In this document: positions 19,761 to 28,635 of the stretch, one piece after another | How positions within the stretch are numbered: the first letter of the stretch is position 1 | Layout: each line of letters begins with the position of its first letter | NCBI GenBank assembly: GCA_017472575.1 | Contig: JAFUPX010000012.1 | Span: forward strand, 1-36,207 | Reading direction: 5' to 3' | Length of the DNA stretch: 36,207 nucleotides | From: Clostridia bacterium | GTDB taxonomy: Bacteria > Bacillota > Clostridia > Oscillospirales > Acutalibacteraceae | Translations under genes and position numbers: made by a program | The notes under the pieces: generated by a model | Databases searched by the model: none | Told to the model about the DNA's origin: nothing | Seen by the model: only the letters and a program-made list of their open reading frames with translations

Positions 19761-21203
19761 ATGAATTACAGAATGATTTTTTATACAACAGGAAAAATAC
19801 TTCAGGTGAATTCACTGCTTCTTATGCTGCCTGCGGTTGTTTCTCTTATTTACAGGGAGAGCTGTGTCTTTTCGTTCCTTTTAGCCGCCGTAATTTCTGT
19901 TACGGCAGGATTTATCCTATCCTTAATTTTCAAGCCCAAAAACCACCTTATCTATGCAAAGGAAGGCTTTGTTATAGTTTCACTAACATGGATACTACTC
20001 TCCTTGATAGGCGCGCTTCCGTTTGTACTAAGCAGAGAAATCCCTTTCTTTTTTGACGCTTTTTTTGAAACGGTAAGCGGCTTTACAACAACCGGTGCCT
20101 CTATCCTTACGGATGTTGAAAAACTGAGTAACGGTCTTTTATTTTGGCGAAGCTTTACTCATTGGATAGGCGGAATGGGAGTTCTGGTTTTTGTTATGGC
20201 TTTTATCCCGAATGTTTCTGACCGCTCGATTCACCTTATGCGAGCAGAAATGCCGGGGCCGATAGTTGGAAAGCTTGTACCGAGAATAAGGGACACAGCG
20301 AAAATCCTTTATATTATTTACATTGTTCTCACCCTTGTTGAGGTGGTTATGCTTTGTGCAGGAGGTATGTCGGTATTTGAAAGCTTACTTCATTCTTTCG
20401 GTACCGCAGGCACAGGCGGCTTTGGCATAAAGGCTGACAGTATCGGCGGATACAGCCCCTATATTCAATGGGTTATTGCCATATTTATGCTTATATTTGG
20501 TGTTAACTTTAACCTTTATTATTTAATTCTTATCCGCCGTTTCCGCTCTGCAATTAAAAGTTCGGAGCTGTGGGCATATATATGTATTGTACTGTTTTCA
20601 GTAAGTGCTATTTCCTTTAATATATATCCGATGTATAAAAATATAGAGGAAGCCCTGCGTCAGGCGGCATTTCAGGTATCCTCTATCATTACCACTACCG
20701 GATACGCAACAACCGATTTCAACAACTGGCCCGTTCTTTCAAAGGGTATATTAATGCTGCTTATGATAAGCGGCGGCTGTGCCGGTTCAACAGCGGGCGG
20801 CTTTAAAATTTCAAGAATAGTTATTCTGTTTAAAATGATTAGAAAGGAAATAAGAAGACTTATCCATCCTCATTCAGTGGATACAGTAAAGTTTGAGGGC
20901 AAAGCTCTTGATAATCAAACGCTATACGGTGTTGGAGCATATCTTGCGATGTATTCAATATGTGCGTTGAGCATCTTTTTACTTCTCTGCATTGAACCAT
21001 TTGATATTGAAACAACCCTTACAGCAATGCTTGCCTGCTTTAACAATGTAGGTCCTGGCTTAGGTGCGGTAGGTCCTGCTTCAAGCTTTGCGGACTTCTC
21101 GGCATTTTCAAAGCTCATTCTTTCCTTTGCAATGCTGCTTGGAAGACTTGAAATATTCCCGCTTATTATAGCGCTTAACCCATCTACCTGGAAAAAGAGA
21201 TAA
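19761..21203 (+). CDS. trkH: Trk potassium uptake system membrane channel subunit
   Basis: TrkH is the membrane channel that takes up K+ with TrkA. The 480-residue protein is strongly hydrophobic with many membrane helices. The four pore-loop regions are visible: [40 protein letters not shown] and [29 protein letters not shown] and [13 protein letters not shown] are also typical. It forms an operon with trkA, and a terminator follows at once. Confidence 0.95.
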   Translation: MNYRMIFYTTGKILQVNSLLLMLPAVVSLIYRESCVFSFLLAAVISVTAGFILSLIFKPKNHLIYAKEGFVIVSLTWILLSLIGALPFVLSREIPFFFDAFFETVSGFTTTGASILTDVEKLSNGLLFWRSFTHWIGGMGVLVFVMAFIPNVSDRSIHLMRAEMPGPIVGKLVPRIRDTAKILYIIYIVLTLVEVVMLCAGGMSVFESLLHSFGTAGTGGFGIKADSIGGYSPYIQWVIAIFMLIFGVNFNLYYLILIRRFRSAIKSSELWAYICIVLFSVSAISFNIYPMYKNIEEALRQAAFQVSSIITTTGYATTDFNNWPVLSKGILMLLMISGGCAGSTAGGFKISRIVILFKMIRKEIRRLIHPHSVDTVKFEGKALDNQTLYGVGAYLAMYSICALSIFLLLCIEPFDIETTLTAMLACFNNVGPGLGAVGPASSFADFSAFSKLILSFAMLLGRLEIFPLIIALNPSTWKKR

Positions 21204-21204
21204 A

Positions 21205-21236
21205 ATAAACCGTGTCTTTCGACACGGTTTTATTTT
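21205..21236. terminator. Bidirectional terminator between trkH and the SPFH gene
   Basis: Stem AAACCGTGT / ACACGGTTT with loop CTTTCG, A-rich on the left and followed by TATTTTTTAT on the right. It serves both converging genes. Confidence 0.85.
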
Positions 21237-22178
21237 TTATTCACAGCATTCGTCCTTTTTAGGTACTGCTTTTTTAGGTTTTGCAGGAGGTGTTGTATCT
21301 CCAAGACCTGTTGTTTCAGAAAATACAGCGTTATTTGTTACAGCGGAAACCGCATCGGTAGGAATAATCAGCTTTGATGCCGTTCCGTTAGACATTTTAA
21401 CCAGCGCTTCGTATTTCTTTAATTCAAGAACTCCTGCGCTTACTCCAACCTCCATAAGAGCCTTTAGTCCGTCCGCCTCAGCCTTCTTTGAAAGGTAAAT
21501 AGCCTTGGCTTCACCCTCTGCTCTGGCAATGCGGGCGTCCCTGTCACCCTCGGCGGCAAGGATTGCTGCCTGCTTATCGCCCTCCGCTCTGGTTATCGCG
21601 GCTGCTTTATGACCCTCTGCCTGAAGCAAGGTTTCTCGGCGGTCTCGCTCAGCCTTCATCTGCTTTTCCATTGCATTCTGAATTTCAGTGGGAGGAATAA
21701 TGTTTTTAAGCTCAACACGGTTTACCTTCATACCCCATTGGTCTGTAGCCTCGTCAAGAATGGCGGTCATTTTTTCATTTATCATATCTCTTGAGGTAAG
21801 AGTTCCGTCCAATTCGAGCTCACCTACTATATTACGAAGCGTAGTGGCTGTTAAATTCGCAAGCGCATTTATCGGGTTTACCACACCGTAGGTATAAAGC
21901 TTAGCGTCAAACACGCGGAAGTAAACCACCGTGTCAATCTGCATAGTAACATTATCCTTAGTTATAACAGGCTGAGGAGGAGAATCAAGCACCTGCTCCT
22001 TAAGTGTTATCTTGTTTGAAACTCTTTCAAGTACGGGTATTTTAAAGTGAAGTCCGGCAGACCATGTGGTTTTATATTTACCCAAAAACTCAATAACATA
22101 TTCCGTAGCCTGAGGAACTATTCTCAAGCAGGAAAATAAAAGAATAACTACAACTGCTAAAATGATTAAAAACCCCAT
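21237..22178 (-). CDS. SPFH/band-7 (stomatin-like) membrane protein
   Basis: 313 residues: one N-terminal membrane segment (2-20), then the band-7/SPFH domain (YVIEFLGKYKTTWSAGLHFKIP, TKDNVTMQIDTVVYFRV, ANLTATTLRNIVGELELD) and a charged coiled-coil with repeated AEG units (residues about 190-240). The C-terminal tail is rich in Pro and Lys (PPAKPKKAVPKK) and ends ECCE. Such proteins scaffold membrane microdomains and often pair with an NfeD protein; none is next to it here. Its 5' flank has AGGGG before the ATG. The upstream unknown gene is 28 bases away and may be co-transcribed. Confidence 0.9.
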   Translation of the reverse strand: MGFLIILAVVVILLFSCLRIVPQATEYVIEFLGKYKTTWSAGLHFKIPVLERVSNKITLKEQVLDSPPQPVITKDNVTMQIDTVVYFRVFDAKLYTYGVVNPINALANLTATTLRNIVGELELDGTLTSRDMINEKMTAILDEATDQWGMKVNRVELKNIIPPTEIQNAMEKQMKAERDRRETLLQAEGHKAAAITRAEGDKQAAILAAEGDRDARIARAEGEAKAIYLSKKAEADGLKALMEVGVSAGVLELKKYEALVKMSNGTASKLIIPTDAVSAVTNNAVFSETTGLGDTTPPAKPKKAVPKKDECCE

Positions 22179-22206
22179 AATTAATCCCCCTAATATAAAT
22201 TAAAAA

Positions 22207-22950
22207 TTATTTTATCAATGCCGCTCTCAGCTTTTTATTTTTAGCAAGCGCGGGGCGGAAATTCTGAACAGACATAAGAAAGTGCGAATCCTCTGCCAGC
22301 ATTTGCTTTACAGCATCATACGCTTCATCATCATTATAGCAAGCGGCGCACAGAATTGCTATTTCGCTGTTTACCGTATCCTTGTCACCGTGAACATAGA
22401 TATCCTCAAAAAGGTCATAAATTTTCTTTATTTGTTTTTTATTACCCGAAAGCAACACAGCCTTAACTTGCGGAACAACATACTCTCCGAAGAAATTCAG
22501 ATAAAGAAAATTTCCGTAAGCTGCGATATGCTCTTTATAGTTTTCCTTTAAGGACGGGAAAATATCAAGCAATTTTTTGGTAAATCCGCTTACGGTTATA
22601 CTTCCGCTTTTATTCATTGAAGGAAGCTCAATGTCCGTTATATTTGCTCTTTTTATCTTTATTCCGAGACTGCTTCTGAGCGTTCCTACAAAGTCAACTC
22701 CGACAGATGCCGCATCCTTAGCGTTCTGACTGTCATCAAAAAGCCATGAATTAGCTTCGGAATATTCTCCTGCTTTTCCTTCTTCAATATCCGCTATATT
22801 AAGTATATACATCTGCTTTGCTTCGTCATACTCAACCTTAAACGCCTTTTTACCGTTAGCAAAGCTGCCGTCCTCTTTTTTTACAAAGCTCTGCTCGTCA
22901 AGAAACGGCTGCATTTCCTTTATTACATTTTCATAATATCTGTTATCCAA
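22207..22950 (-). CDS. Hypothetical protein, 247 residues
   Basis: I do not recognise it firmly. It has no signal peptide or membrane segment. The N half (1-110) is polar with GYS/EANSW-type stretches and a run ending LRSSLGIKIKRANI. The C half looks all-helical: KKLLDIFPSLKENYKEHIAAYG, then GNKKQIKKIYDLFEDIYVHGD and EIAILCAACYNDDEAYDAVKQML, reminiscent of small DUF families with a KIYDLFE helix. The start is TTG at 22950; it fits a promoter that predicts a short leader of about 26 bases, and the next ATG is 14 codons in. It is divergent from ksgA and upstream of the SPFH gene. Confidence 0.75.
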   Translation of the reverse strand: MDNRYYENVIKEMQPFLDEQSFVKKEDGSFANGKKAFKVEYDEAKQMYILNIADIEEGKAGEYSEANSWLFDDSQNAKDAASVGVDFVGTLRSSLGIKIKRANITDIELPSMNKSGSITVSGFTKKLLDIFPSLKENYKEHIAAYGNFLYLNFFGEYVVPQVKAVLLSGNKKQIKKIYDLFEDIYVHGDKDTVNSEIAILCAACYNDDEAYDAVKQMLAEDSHFLMSVQNFRPALAKNKKLRAALIK

Positions 22951-22982
22951 TTTAAATTCACATCCAAATTATATTTTTCTTT

Positions 22983-23011
22983 ATTATACAATATACTTCT
23001 TATTTTCTCAA
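22983..23011 (-). promoter_or_regulatory. Promoter of the 247-residue hypothetical gene
   Basis: On the minus strand TTGAGA (23006-23011) and a perfect TATAAT (22983-22988) are 17 bases apart. It predicts a start about 26 bases before the TTG codon. Confidence 0.75.
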
Positions 23012-23022
23012 CTAAAATTTTC

Positions 23023-23051
23023 TTGAAAGAGCTTTACATATAAAGTATAAT
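23023..23051 (+). promoter_or_regulatory. Promoter of ksgA
   Basis: TTGAAA (23023-23028) and TATAAT (23046-23051), 17 bases apart. It is back to back with the minus-strand promoter at 22983-23011, with 11 bases between the two -35 boxes. Confidence 0.75.
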
Positions 23052-23068
23052 GTTTACGAGGTGGAAAA

Positions 23069-23938
23069 ATGAATCTTGCAGATTTTAAAACTATAGAACA
23101 GATTTTGCTTAAAAACGGATTTTCCTTTAAAAAATCCTTAGGGCAGAATTTTTTAACAGATGAAACTGTATGCCCGAGAATGGCGGAAAGCGTTTGCGAT
23201 AGCGATACGGGAGTTATTGAAATAGGTCCCGGTATAGGTGTGCTTACAGCAGAGCTTGGCAAAAGAGCTAAAAGAGTAGTTGCAATAGAGCTTGATGAGC
23301 GGCTCAGAACCGTTCTCCCCGTAACCTTAAAGGATTTTAACAATATTGAGGTTATTTTCGGGGATGAGATGAAGCTCGATTTAAGCGAAATAATCAAACA
23401 GAAATTTAATGACTGTAAAAGAGTTTGTATCTGCGCAAATTTGCCTTATTATATAACCTCACCGTTAATTATGCACCTGCTTGAAAGCAAACTTCCGGTA
23501 GAGAGTATAACAGTTATGGTGCAAAAGGAGGCGGCACAGCGCCTATGTGCTAAGGTGGGCACAAGAGAGTCGGGAGCAGTTACGGTAGCTGTAAGCTACT
23601 ATGCGCAAGCGGAAATACTTTTCCATGTTGGAAGAAATAGCTTCTACCCCGCCCCCAATGTTGATTCAGCGGTTATAAAACTGACAGTGAGAAACACTCC
23701 TCCCGTTTCTGTTAATAACGAGAAAAAGTTTTTCAGCCTTATTAAAGCCTGCTTTGCCCAACGGCGCAAGACCCTTGTAAACACCGTTTCTAACACCTTA
23801 GGAATAGATAAGGAAGCTCTTAAAGCCGCATTAAAAGCTGTAGGACTTTCAGAAACTGTCCGCAGTGAACAGCTTACAATGGAGCAGTTAGCTAAGCTTT
23901 CAAATGAGCTTTATAAATCATCCAAGCAATACATCTGA
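23069..23938 (+). CDS. rsmA: 16S rRNA dimethyladenosine transferase
   Basis: RsmA (KsgA) dimethylates two adjacent adenines at the 3' end of 16S rRNA during small-subunit maturation. In 289 residues the family marks are FKKSLGQNFLTD (20-31), the SAM loop EIGPGIG (51-57), AIELDERL and the catalytic NLPYY (124-128). The C-terminal helical domain has CFAQRRKTLVN. The ATG has GAGGTGG five bases upstream and its own promoter. Its last 21 bases overlap the convergent ZIP transporter gene, so no terminator separates them. Confidence 0.97.
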   Translation: MNLADFKTIEQILLKNGFSFKKSLGQNFLTDETVCPRMAESVCDSDTGVIEIGPGIGVLTAELGKRAKRVVAIELDERLRTVLPVTLKDFNNIEVIFGDEMKLDLSEIIKQKFNDCKRVCICANLPYYITSPLIMHLLESKLPVESITVMVQKEAAQRLCAKVGTRESGAVTVAVSYYAQAEILFHVGRNSFYPAPNVDSAVIKLTVRNTPPVSVNNEKKFFSLIKACFAQRRKTLVNTVSNTLGIDKEALKAALKAVGLSETVRSEQLTMEQLAKLSNELYKSSKQYI

Positions 23939-24673
23939 AACCAGCATTACACAAAAGCCTATAAGCAGTGCATAGGTGGCTCCCCGTTCGCTGCCGTGAG
24001 CATGGGTTTCGGGTATCATTTCGTCACTTATAACATAAAGCATTGTACCGCCTGCAAAAGCGAGTGCAAAGGGAAGAACTGCCGAAGCAATGCTTACCGC
24101 AAAATATCCGATAAGTGTTCCTAAAACCTCAACAAGCCCTGTAAAAAGAGCGCAGATAAAGGTCCTTTTCGGTGATATTCCGGCGGCTAACATAGGCGCG
24201 ATTATAACCATACCCTCAGGGATATTCTGCAGGGCTATGCCTCCGGCTATAAGAAGCGCATCAGTGGTGTTTCCTGAACCGAAGCCGACACCTGCGGCAA
24301 TACCCTCAGGCAGATTATGTATTGCAATAGCGGTTACAAACAGCAAAACCTTGCTTATATTTGCGTTACCCTTATGCTCCTCTATATCTGCTCCCACAAT
24401 TTTGTGCAAATGAGGAACCAGCTTATCTATAAGGTTAAGCGCAAGTGCGCCCGCAAAAATACCGGAAACAGTTATAAGTAACCCAAATTTTCCGCCGTAT
24501 TCAACCGACGGTAAAATAAGACCAAAAACCGCCGCCGCAAGCATTATACCCGCCGCAAAGCTTAAAATAATATCACTAAATTTATGCGAAAGCTTTTTAA
24601 AGAGAAAGCCTATAGCCGAGCCGAGCACCGTTGCTCCGCCAACACCTAAGGCTGTAAGTAATACCATTTCCAT
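23918..24673 (-). CDS. ZIP-family metal (zinc) transporter
   Basis: ZIP transporters bring Zn2+ or Fe2+ into the cytoplasm. About 251 residues with eight hydrophobic segments. The metal-binding helices are clear: AIHNLPEGIAAG and LQNIPEGMVI (H/Q-N-x-P-E-G), and a His-rich stretch TETHAHG occurs near the C terminus. The frame opens at a GTG (24682) that coincides with the ribosome site AGAGGTG; ATG 24673 lies six bases after that site and is the better start. The 3' end overlaps ksgA by 21 bases in convergent orientation. Confidence 0.93.
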   Translation of the reverse strand: MEMVLLTALGVGGATVLGSAIGFLFKKLSHKFSDIILSFAAGIMLAAAVFGLILPSVEYGGKFGLLITVSGIFAGALALNLIDKLVPHLHKIVGADIEEHKGNANISKVLLFVTAIAIHNLPEGIAAGVGFGSGNTTDALLIAGGIALQNIPEGMVIIAPMLAAGISPKRTFICALFTGLVEVLGTLIGYFAVSIASAVLPFALAFAGGTMLYVISDEMIPETHAHGSERGATYALLIGFCVMLVSDVLLG

Positions 24674-24702
24674 TAACTTCACCTCTTAATTCATAATAGC
24701 AC

Positions 24703-24740
24703 AAAATCCGCAGAAAACAAACTGTTTTCTACGGATTTTT
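24703..24740. terminator. Terminator downstream of the ROK gene
   Basis: Stem AAAATCCG, mismatch, AGAAAAC against GTTTTCT, mismatch, CGGATTTT with a 5-base loop. T-rich flanks are present on both sides, so it may also insulate the ZIP gene start. Confidence 0.75.
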
Positions 24741-24743
24741 ATA

Positions 24744-26120
24744 TTATTTAATTTCGGGCAAACTTGCAGCCGCAACCGACTGCCCTACTCTGCGCGAGCT
24801 TTCATCAGGAATGTGAAGCTCGATTTTCTTCGCCAACTCAGGGAACTCTTTTTCAAGAACCTCTTTGGCGCGGTCGAGCAGAATAACACCGCCCTCTCCC
24901 GATGTAACGCGCCCCATAATCAGAACATGCTTAATATCATAGAATTCCGTATAAAAGGCAATTGCATAACCGAAATACGCACCGATAGTATCGTATATTT
25001 CTGCCGCTCTGCTGTCGCCATCCTCAATAAGTTCCTGAACAACCTTGAGCTTTTCAGCAGGAGATAGACTTTTGTCAAGCTCGATACCTGCGGCAGGTGC
25101 AAGCTTTATAACTCCGTCCTGCGAGAAGTATTTAACTCCGCAGCCATAGTCTCCCGACCATTCATCTACCATAGCGTGGGTACAGTAGTCAACCGGAACA
25201 AAAGCAAGCTCATTAAGCCAGCCTGTGATATTGCCCTGAGGGTCAACATATCCGCCTGCCTCGGAGGTACCCATCGCAACACCTAAAACAGAATTATCAT
25301 TCAAATCCATAGCACCGGCAAGAGCAGTAACATCACCGTCGTTAGCAACCTCTATAGGAATATTTTCTCCGATTTCCTTTGCAACATCGAGATACATATT
25401 CTTAACCTTTTTATCGAAATCCTCATCGCTTACTTTAAGGAAAAGAGATGCAACCATTATACGGTTATCTACATAAACTCCTGCGCTGGAAACACCTATA
25501 GCATCAACCCTCGGCATATGTAAGGCGGCGGTTTTCATAGCCTCCAAAATACCCTGATAATGGTAATCAGGGTCGGAGGTGGTTTTAGGAAACCATACTA
25601 CCTCCTCAGAGTAAATGCTCTCACCGTCAATAACAGCACTGACCTTGCGGTCTGACCCACCGGCATCAAAGCCGATGCGGCAGCCGTCCAAGTGCCGTCC
25701 TATAGGAGCGGCGGCTGATTTATCTTCGGGAGCGTTTTCTAAAGAGCAAACCTCAACCTCAAAGGCTTTTTCATATACACGCTCCATAAAATGAACGTCA
25801 AAATCGCGTAGTCCGCCGTTTGTATAAGCCTCTTTAATTTTATTTCCTATAAGCTCACTTCCGGCAATGATAATTTTATAGCCTCCTGCAACCCATAGCA
25901 AAGCCTTTGCCATTCTCTCGATAAAGCGGAAATTTTCCTCATCGTGACCTGTGCCGTCGGGATAAACTCTTGTCTTGTAGGTAGTAGTATAGCCCTTGTT
26001 GCGCTCAACAGCGATAACGATATCCTGTCCGTTATCTTTTGTTGCCTCGCGCATATCGCGGCAGATAAGGGAAAGCGGTGTAAACTGTGGGTCAAGTTTT
26101 GCGTTTACCTTAAGCTTCAT
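24744..26120 (-). CDS. ROK-family (sugar kinase-like) protein with an extra N-terminal domain
   Basis: 458 residues. The first ~145 residues form a domain I do not recognise (starting LKVNAKLDPQFTPLSL). A ROK/ASKHA fold follows: phosphate-1 loop IGFDAGGSDRKVSAVI, then AIGVSSAGVYVD, ANDGDVTALAGA with the likely catalytic Asp, and AMGTSEAGGYVD. Most ROK kinases have a GH motif and a Cys-rich zinc site (CxCGxxGC); here the matching region reads NELAFVPVDY and later DYGCGVKYFS, so the zinc site is missing. Paired with nagA, whose 3' end it overlaps by 11 bases, it may phosphorylate GlcNAc or a related sugar, but a non-kinase role is possible. GGAGGAG precedes the ATG. Confidence 0.75.
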   Translation of the reverse strand: MKLKVNAKLDPQFTPLSLICRDMREATKDNGQDIVIAVERNKGYTTTYKTRVYPDGTGHDEENFRFIERMAKALLWVAGGYKIIIAGSELIGNKIKEAYTNGGLRDFDVHFMERVYEKAFEVEVCSLENAPEDKSAAAPIGRHLDGCRIGFDAGGSDRKVSAVIDGESIYSEEVVWFPKTTSDPDYHYQGILEAMKTAALHMPRVDAIGVSSAGVYVDNRIMVASLFLKVSDEDFDKKVKNMYLDVAKEIGENIPIEVANDGDVTALAGAMDLNDNSVLGVAMGTSEAGGYVDPQGNITGWLNELAFVPVDYCTHAMVDEWSGDYGCGVKYFSQDGVIKLAPAAGIELDKSLSPAEKLKVVQELIEDGDSRAAEIYDTIGAYFGYAIAFYTEFYDIKHVLIMGRVTSGEGGVILLDRAKEVLEKEFPELAKKIELHIPDESSRRVGQSVAAASLPEIK

Positions 26121-27252
26121 ATTTTAATTCTCCTCCGATAATGGTTTTTTCAACATTGAATTCGCTGTCGGTTATTATGATATCCGCGTCCTTTCCTACC
26201 TCGATAGAACCCTTTGTTTTATTAAGTCCGAGAGTTGTTGCAGGGTTTAAGGATGCACAGTTTACACATTCATAAAGCGGAATGAAAGAATTTGTATACA
26301 CATTCCAAACACCCTTGTTAAGGTGAAGTATACTTCCGGCTACGGTGCCGTCCTCAAGTCGGCATACTATTCCGCGGTATATAATTTTCTGACCGCCGAG
26401 CGTGTATTCACCCTCAGGAAGTCCGCCTGCAGGCAGACAGTCGGTAATAAAGCAGAGCTTTCTGCCCTTTAGCTTCCAGAGCAAATCATAAAGGCTTTTA
26501 TCAACATGGAAAGTATCCACAATAAGCTCACAGCTTACATCAGCATTCATTGCGGCGGTAACAACACCGGGTGCGCGGTGGGCAAGGGGTGTCATAGCAT
26601 TGAAAAGGTGGGTTACATGCTTTACACCTGCCTTTGTTCCTGCCATAGCGGTTTCATAATCCGCAGAGGTATGCCCCATTGATACCACAACATCCGTATC
26701 TCGGCAAATTTCTCTGATTGCGGCAAAATCCTCGGTATCAGTTTCTGGTGCTAAGGTGATTATGCTTATAATATCGGCATATTCCTTAACAAACCTTGCA
26801 TCGGGCTTTAATATGTATTTCGGGTCCTGAGCGCCTTTTTTGCTCTTGCTTATAAAAGGTCCCTCAGCGTGACAGCCGAGAATTGTACTGCCCTCCCAAG
26901 CCTTACTTTCCTCTTTTAAAGAACGGCAAACCTCCAGTGCCTTGCGGATAACCTTCATATCAACCGTCATAGTAGTGGGAAGATATCCTGTAACACCGTT
27001 GGCAAGAAGTCCCTTTGAGATTGTGCGGATACTTTCCTCCTCACCGTCGCAAACATCCTTGCCTAGATAGCCGTGGATATGCAAATCAATAAGTCCCGGT
27101 GAAACAAAGCCGCCCCTTGCATCAATAACCTTGGCACTATCCGGCACATTATCAGCAGAAACAATGCCCTCTATTTTCTCTGAAAACAGCAATACACCGT
27201 CTTCAACAATTCTATCCTTTAAAATAATTTTTCCGTTAATTATTGCTTTCAT
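26110..27252 (-). CDS. nagA: N-acetylglucosamine-6-phosphate deacetylase
   Basis: NagA removes acetate from GlcNAc-6-P, giving glucosamine-6-P for glycolysis or wall recycling. The 380-residue protein is a metal-dependent amidohydrolase: HIHG (H58, H60), GCHAEGPFIS with metal ligand E130, SMGHTSADY, the family signature HLFNAMTPLAHRAPG, and FITDCLPAGG with the catalytic Asp. The AGGGGGG ribosome site and a promoter lie just upstream. It is the first gene of a two-gene operon with the ROK protein; nagB is not in the window. Confidence 0.95.
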   Translation of the reverse strand: MKAIINGKIILKDRIVEDGVLLFSEKIEGIVSADNVPDSAKVIDARGGFVSPGLIDLHIHGYLGKDVCDGEEESIRTISKGLLANGVTGYLPTTMTVDMKVIRKALEVCRSLKEESKAWEGSTILGCHAEGPFISKSKKGAQDPKYILKPDARFVKEYADIISIITLAPETDTEDFAAIREICRDTDVVVSMGHTSADYETAMAGTKAGVKHVTHLFNAMTPLAHRAPGVVTAAMNADVSCELIVDTFHVDKSLYDLLWKLKGRKLCFITDCLPAGGLPEGEYTLGGQKIIYRGIVCRLEDGTVAGSILHLNKGVWNVYTNSFIPLYECVNCASLNPATTLGLNKTKGSIEVGKDADIIITDSEFNVEKTIIGGELKYEA

Positions 27253-27278
27253 ATAAATCCCCCCTCTGCTTAATTTTA

Positions 27279-27308
27279 ATTATAACGAACTTTTAAATTA
27301 AAAAACAA
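27279..27308 (-). promoter_or_regulatory. Promoter of nagA
   Basis: On the minus strand TTGTTT (27303-27308) and a perfect TATAAT (27279-27284), 18 bases apart. I see no obvious repressor dyad over it. Confidence 0.6.
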
Positions 27309-27364
27309 TTCTTTCGATTAGTAATAAAATGCATTTTGGGGTAATATAGAATATTTTACAATAG

Positions 27365-27413
27365 ATAAAAGAAAAGAAACGACAATCTATCATTCGATAA
27401 ATTATCGTTTCTT
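27365..27413 (-). terminator. Intrinsic terminator of ssrA
   Basis: On the minus strand an 18-bp stem (arms 27396-27413 and 27374-27391, two G-U pairs, loop GAAT) ends GTTTCTT and runs into TTCTTTTATC. It starts three bases after the CCA end of the tmRNA. Confidence 0.8.
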
Positions 27414-27415
27414 TC

Positions 27416-27762
27416 TGGTGGAGGCGGCGGAAATCGAATCCGCGTCCAAAAACCCATTCCCCAAGGTATCTCCGAGCGCAGACATTTATTTACATTCCCT
27501 CACGCCGCCGTTAAATGTCAAACTGCGGCGCTTGGTAGCTCCTGATTCATGATACGGGTAGGAGCGTTCCCGTATTCACGTTCACCGCTAAAATGACACC
27601 CTTGCCCGACCGCGGTATTTCGGGGTTGGATGAGCAGCTTAAATTAAGCTGCTAAAGCAACTTTATTGTTGTTAGTTAATTTTTTATGCGGATTTTTAAG
27701 CGGTTCCGCACCGCTGCTCGCTGCCGTAGGTGCAAGATCCCTGTCGAAACCTTTACGCCCCC
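27416..27762 (-). ncRNA. ssrA: Transfer-messenger RNA (tmRNA)
   Basis: tmRNA rescues stalled ribosomes and tags the nascent peptide for proteolysis, working with SmpB. On the minus strand the 5' end GGGGGCG pairs with CGCCTCC next to the encoded 3' CCA (TGG at 27416-27418), forming the tRNA-like acceptor stem, and a T-arm with TTCGATT is present. Pseudoknot 1 can be drawn: AGCGGT / ACCGCT with loop GCGGA pairing to TCCGC. The tag frame ends AAC AAC AAT AAA GTT GCT TTA GCA GCT TAA, that is NNNKVALAA. No GCN resume codon is visible in frame; ACT or AAC about 11-14 bases after the pseudoknot seem the candidates. Length 347. Confidence 0.95.
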
Positions 27763-27770
27763 GTATATAG

Positions 27771-27792
27771 ACCGCCTTTCGGCGGTTTTTTA
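27771..27792 (+). terminator. Hairpin with a T run between ssrA and the esterase gene
   Basis: ACCGCC, loop TTTC, GGCGGT followed by TTTTTATA on the plus strand. No plus-strand gene ends nearby. On the minus strand the hairpin has no U run and is followed by CTATATAC just before the tmRNA 5' end. It could be a processing or antisense-blocking element. Confidence 0.4.
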
Positions 27793-28626
27793 TAAATTTT
27801 TTATCCAGCGGATAGCCATATCAGCCCATGCACCGCATTCTGCAAAATCGCCGCCGTAGTTACTGCAAACCGCACTGTTTACAAGAGAAAGTCCGTGTCC
27901 ACCATGCGGAAAGATATGAAGCTCTGTTGAAATTTTCTTTTGAGCAAGAGCATTTGCGATTAAAAGTGAATTTTCAACCGGAACACAGCCATCCTCAAAG
28001 GTATGCCATATAAACGCAGGCGGAGTATCCTCACTAACCTGTTTTTCAACCGATACCAATTCCATTAAAGCCTTATCTGTTACCTTTTCTCCAAGCAGAT
28101 ATTCAAACGAGCCTCTGTGAGCTTTTTCTCCCGAGGTTATAACCGGATAGCATAGAATCATACCGTTAGGCTTATTCTCCCCGTTTTTGTAACCGAAATA
28201 CTCTTTAACAAAATCTTTATTCCAAAGGGTTGAAAAGCTTGCGGCTAAATGTCCGCCAGCGGAAAATCCACAGACTACAATTTTTTCAGTATCAACATTC
28301 CATTCTTCCGCATTTTCCCTAATTTTTGCTACTGCATAGGAAAGTTCAAGCAAAGCCGCCGGAAATTTTGCCTTATCCACGCTGTATCTCACTATAACAG
28401 CATTATAATCTGCCGATACAAACTTTAAAGCCACAGGCTCCGCCTCGCGGTCAGATGTAAAGGCATATCCGCCTCCGGGACAGATTACAACCGTCGGTCT
28501 CTTACGATTTAAATCTATCTCATTAGAGTTTGACGGAAGATAAAGCGACATTGTAGGCTGATAGCCGCCGTTATCTACATTTATTTTTTTGTAATCAATT
28601 TTAATATCCAACACTTGATAATTCAT
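27790..28626 (-). CDS. Alpha/beta hydrolase (acetyl-xylan-esterase/lipase-like)
   Basis: 278 residues of the alpha/beta-hydrolase fold, without a signal peptide, so cytoplasmic. The oxyanion-hole loop is PGGGYAFTSDREAEP (about 50-64), the nucleophile elbow GFSAGGH (about 119-125) and the catalytic His lies in HGGHGLSL near the C terminus; the acid is likely Asp in FEDGCVPV. This pattern matches the BD-FAE/Axe-type carbohydrate esterases often found near GH genes. It starts 9 bases after smpB and ends 27 bases before ssrA, an odd position for a sugar esterase. The substrate cannot be read from the sequence. Confidence 0.85.
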   Translation of the reverse strand: MNYQVLDIKIDYKKINVDNGGYQPTMSLYLPSNSNEIDLNRKRPTVVICPGGGYAFTSDREAEPVALKFVSADYNAVIVRYSVDKAKFPAALLELSYAVAKIRENAEEWNVDTEKIVVCGFSAGGHLAASFSTLWNKDFVKEYFGYKNGENKPNGMILCYPVITSGEKAHRGSFEYLLGEKVTDKALMELVSVEKQVSEDTPPAFIWHTFEDGCVPVENSLLIANALAQKKISTELHIFPHGGHGLSLVNSAVCSNYGGDFAECGAWADMAIRWIKNL

Positions 28627-28635
28627 AAATTTTCA

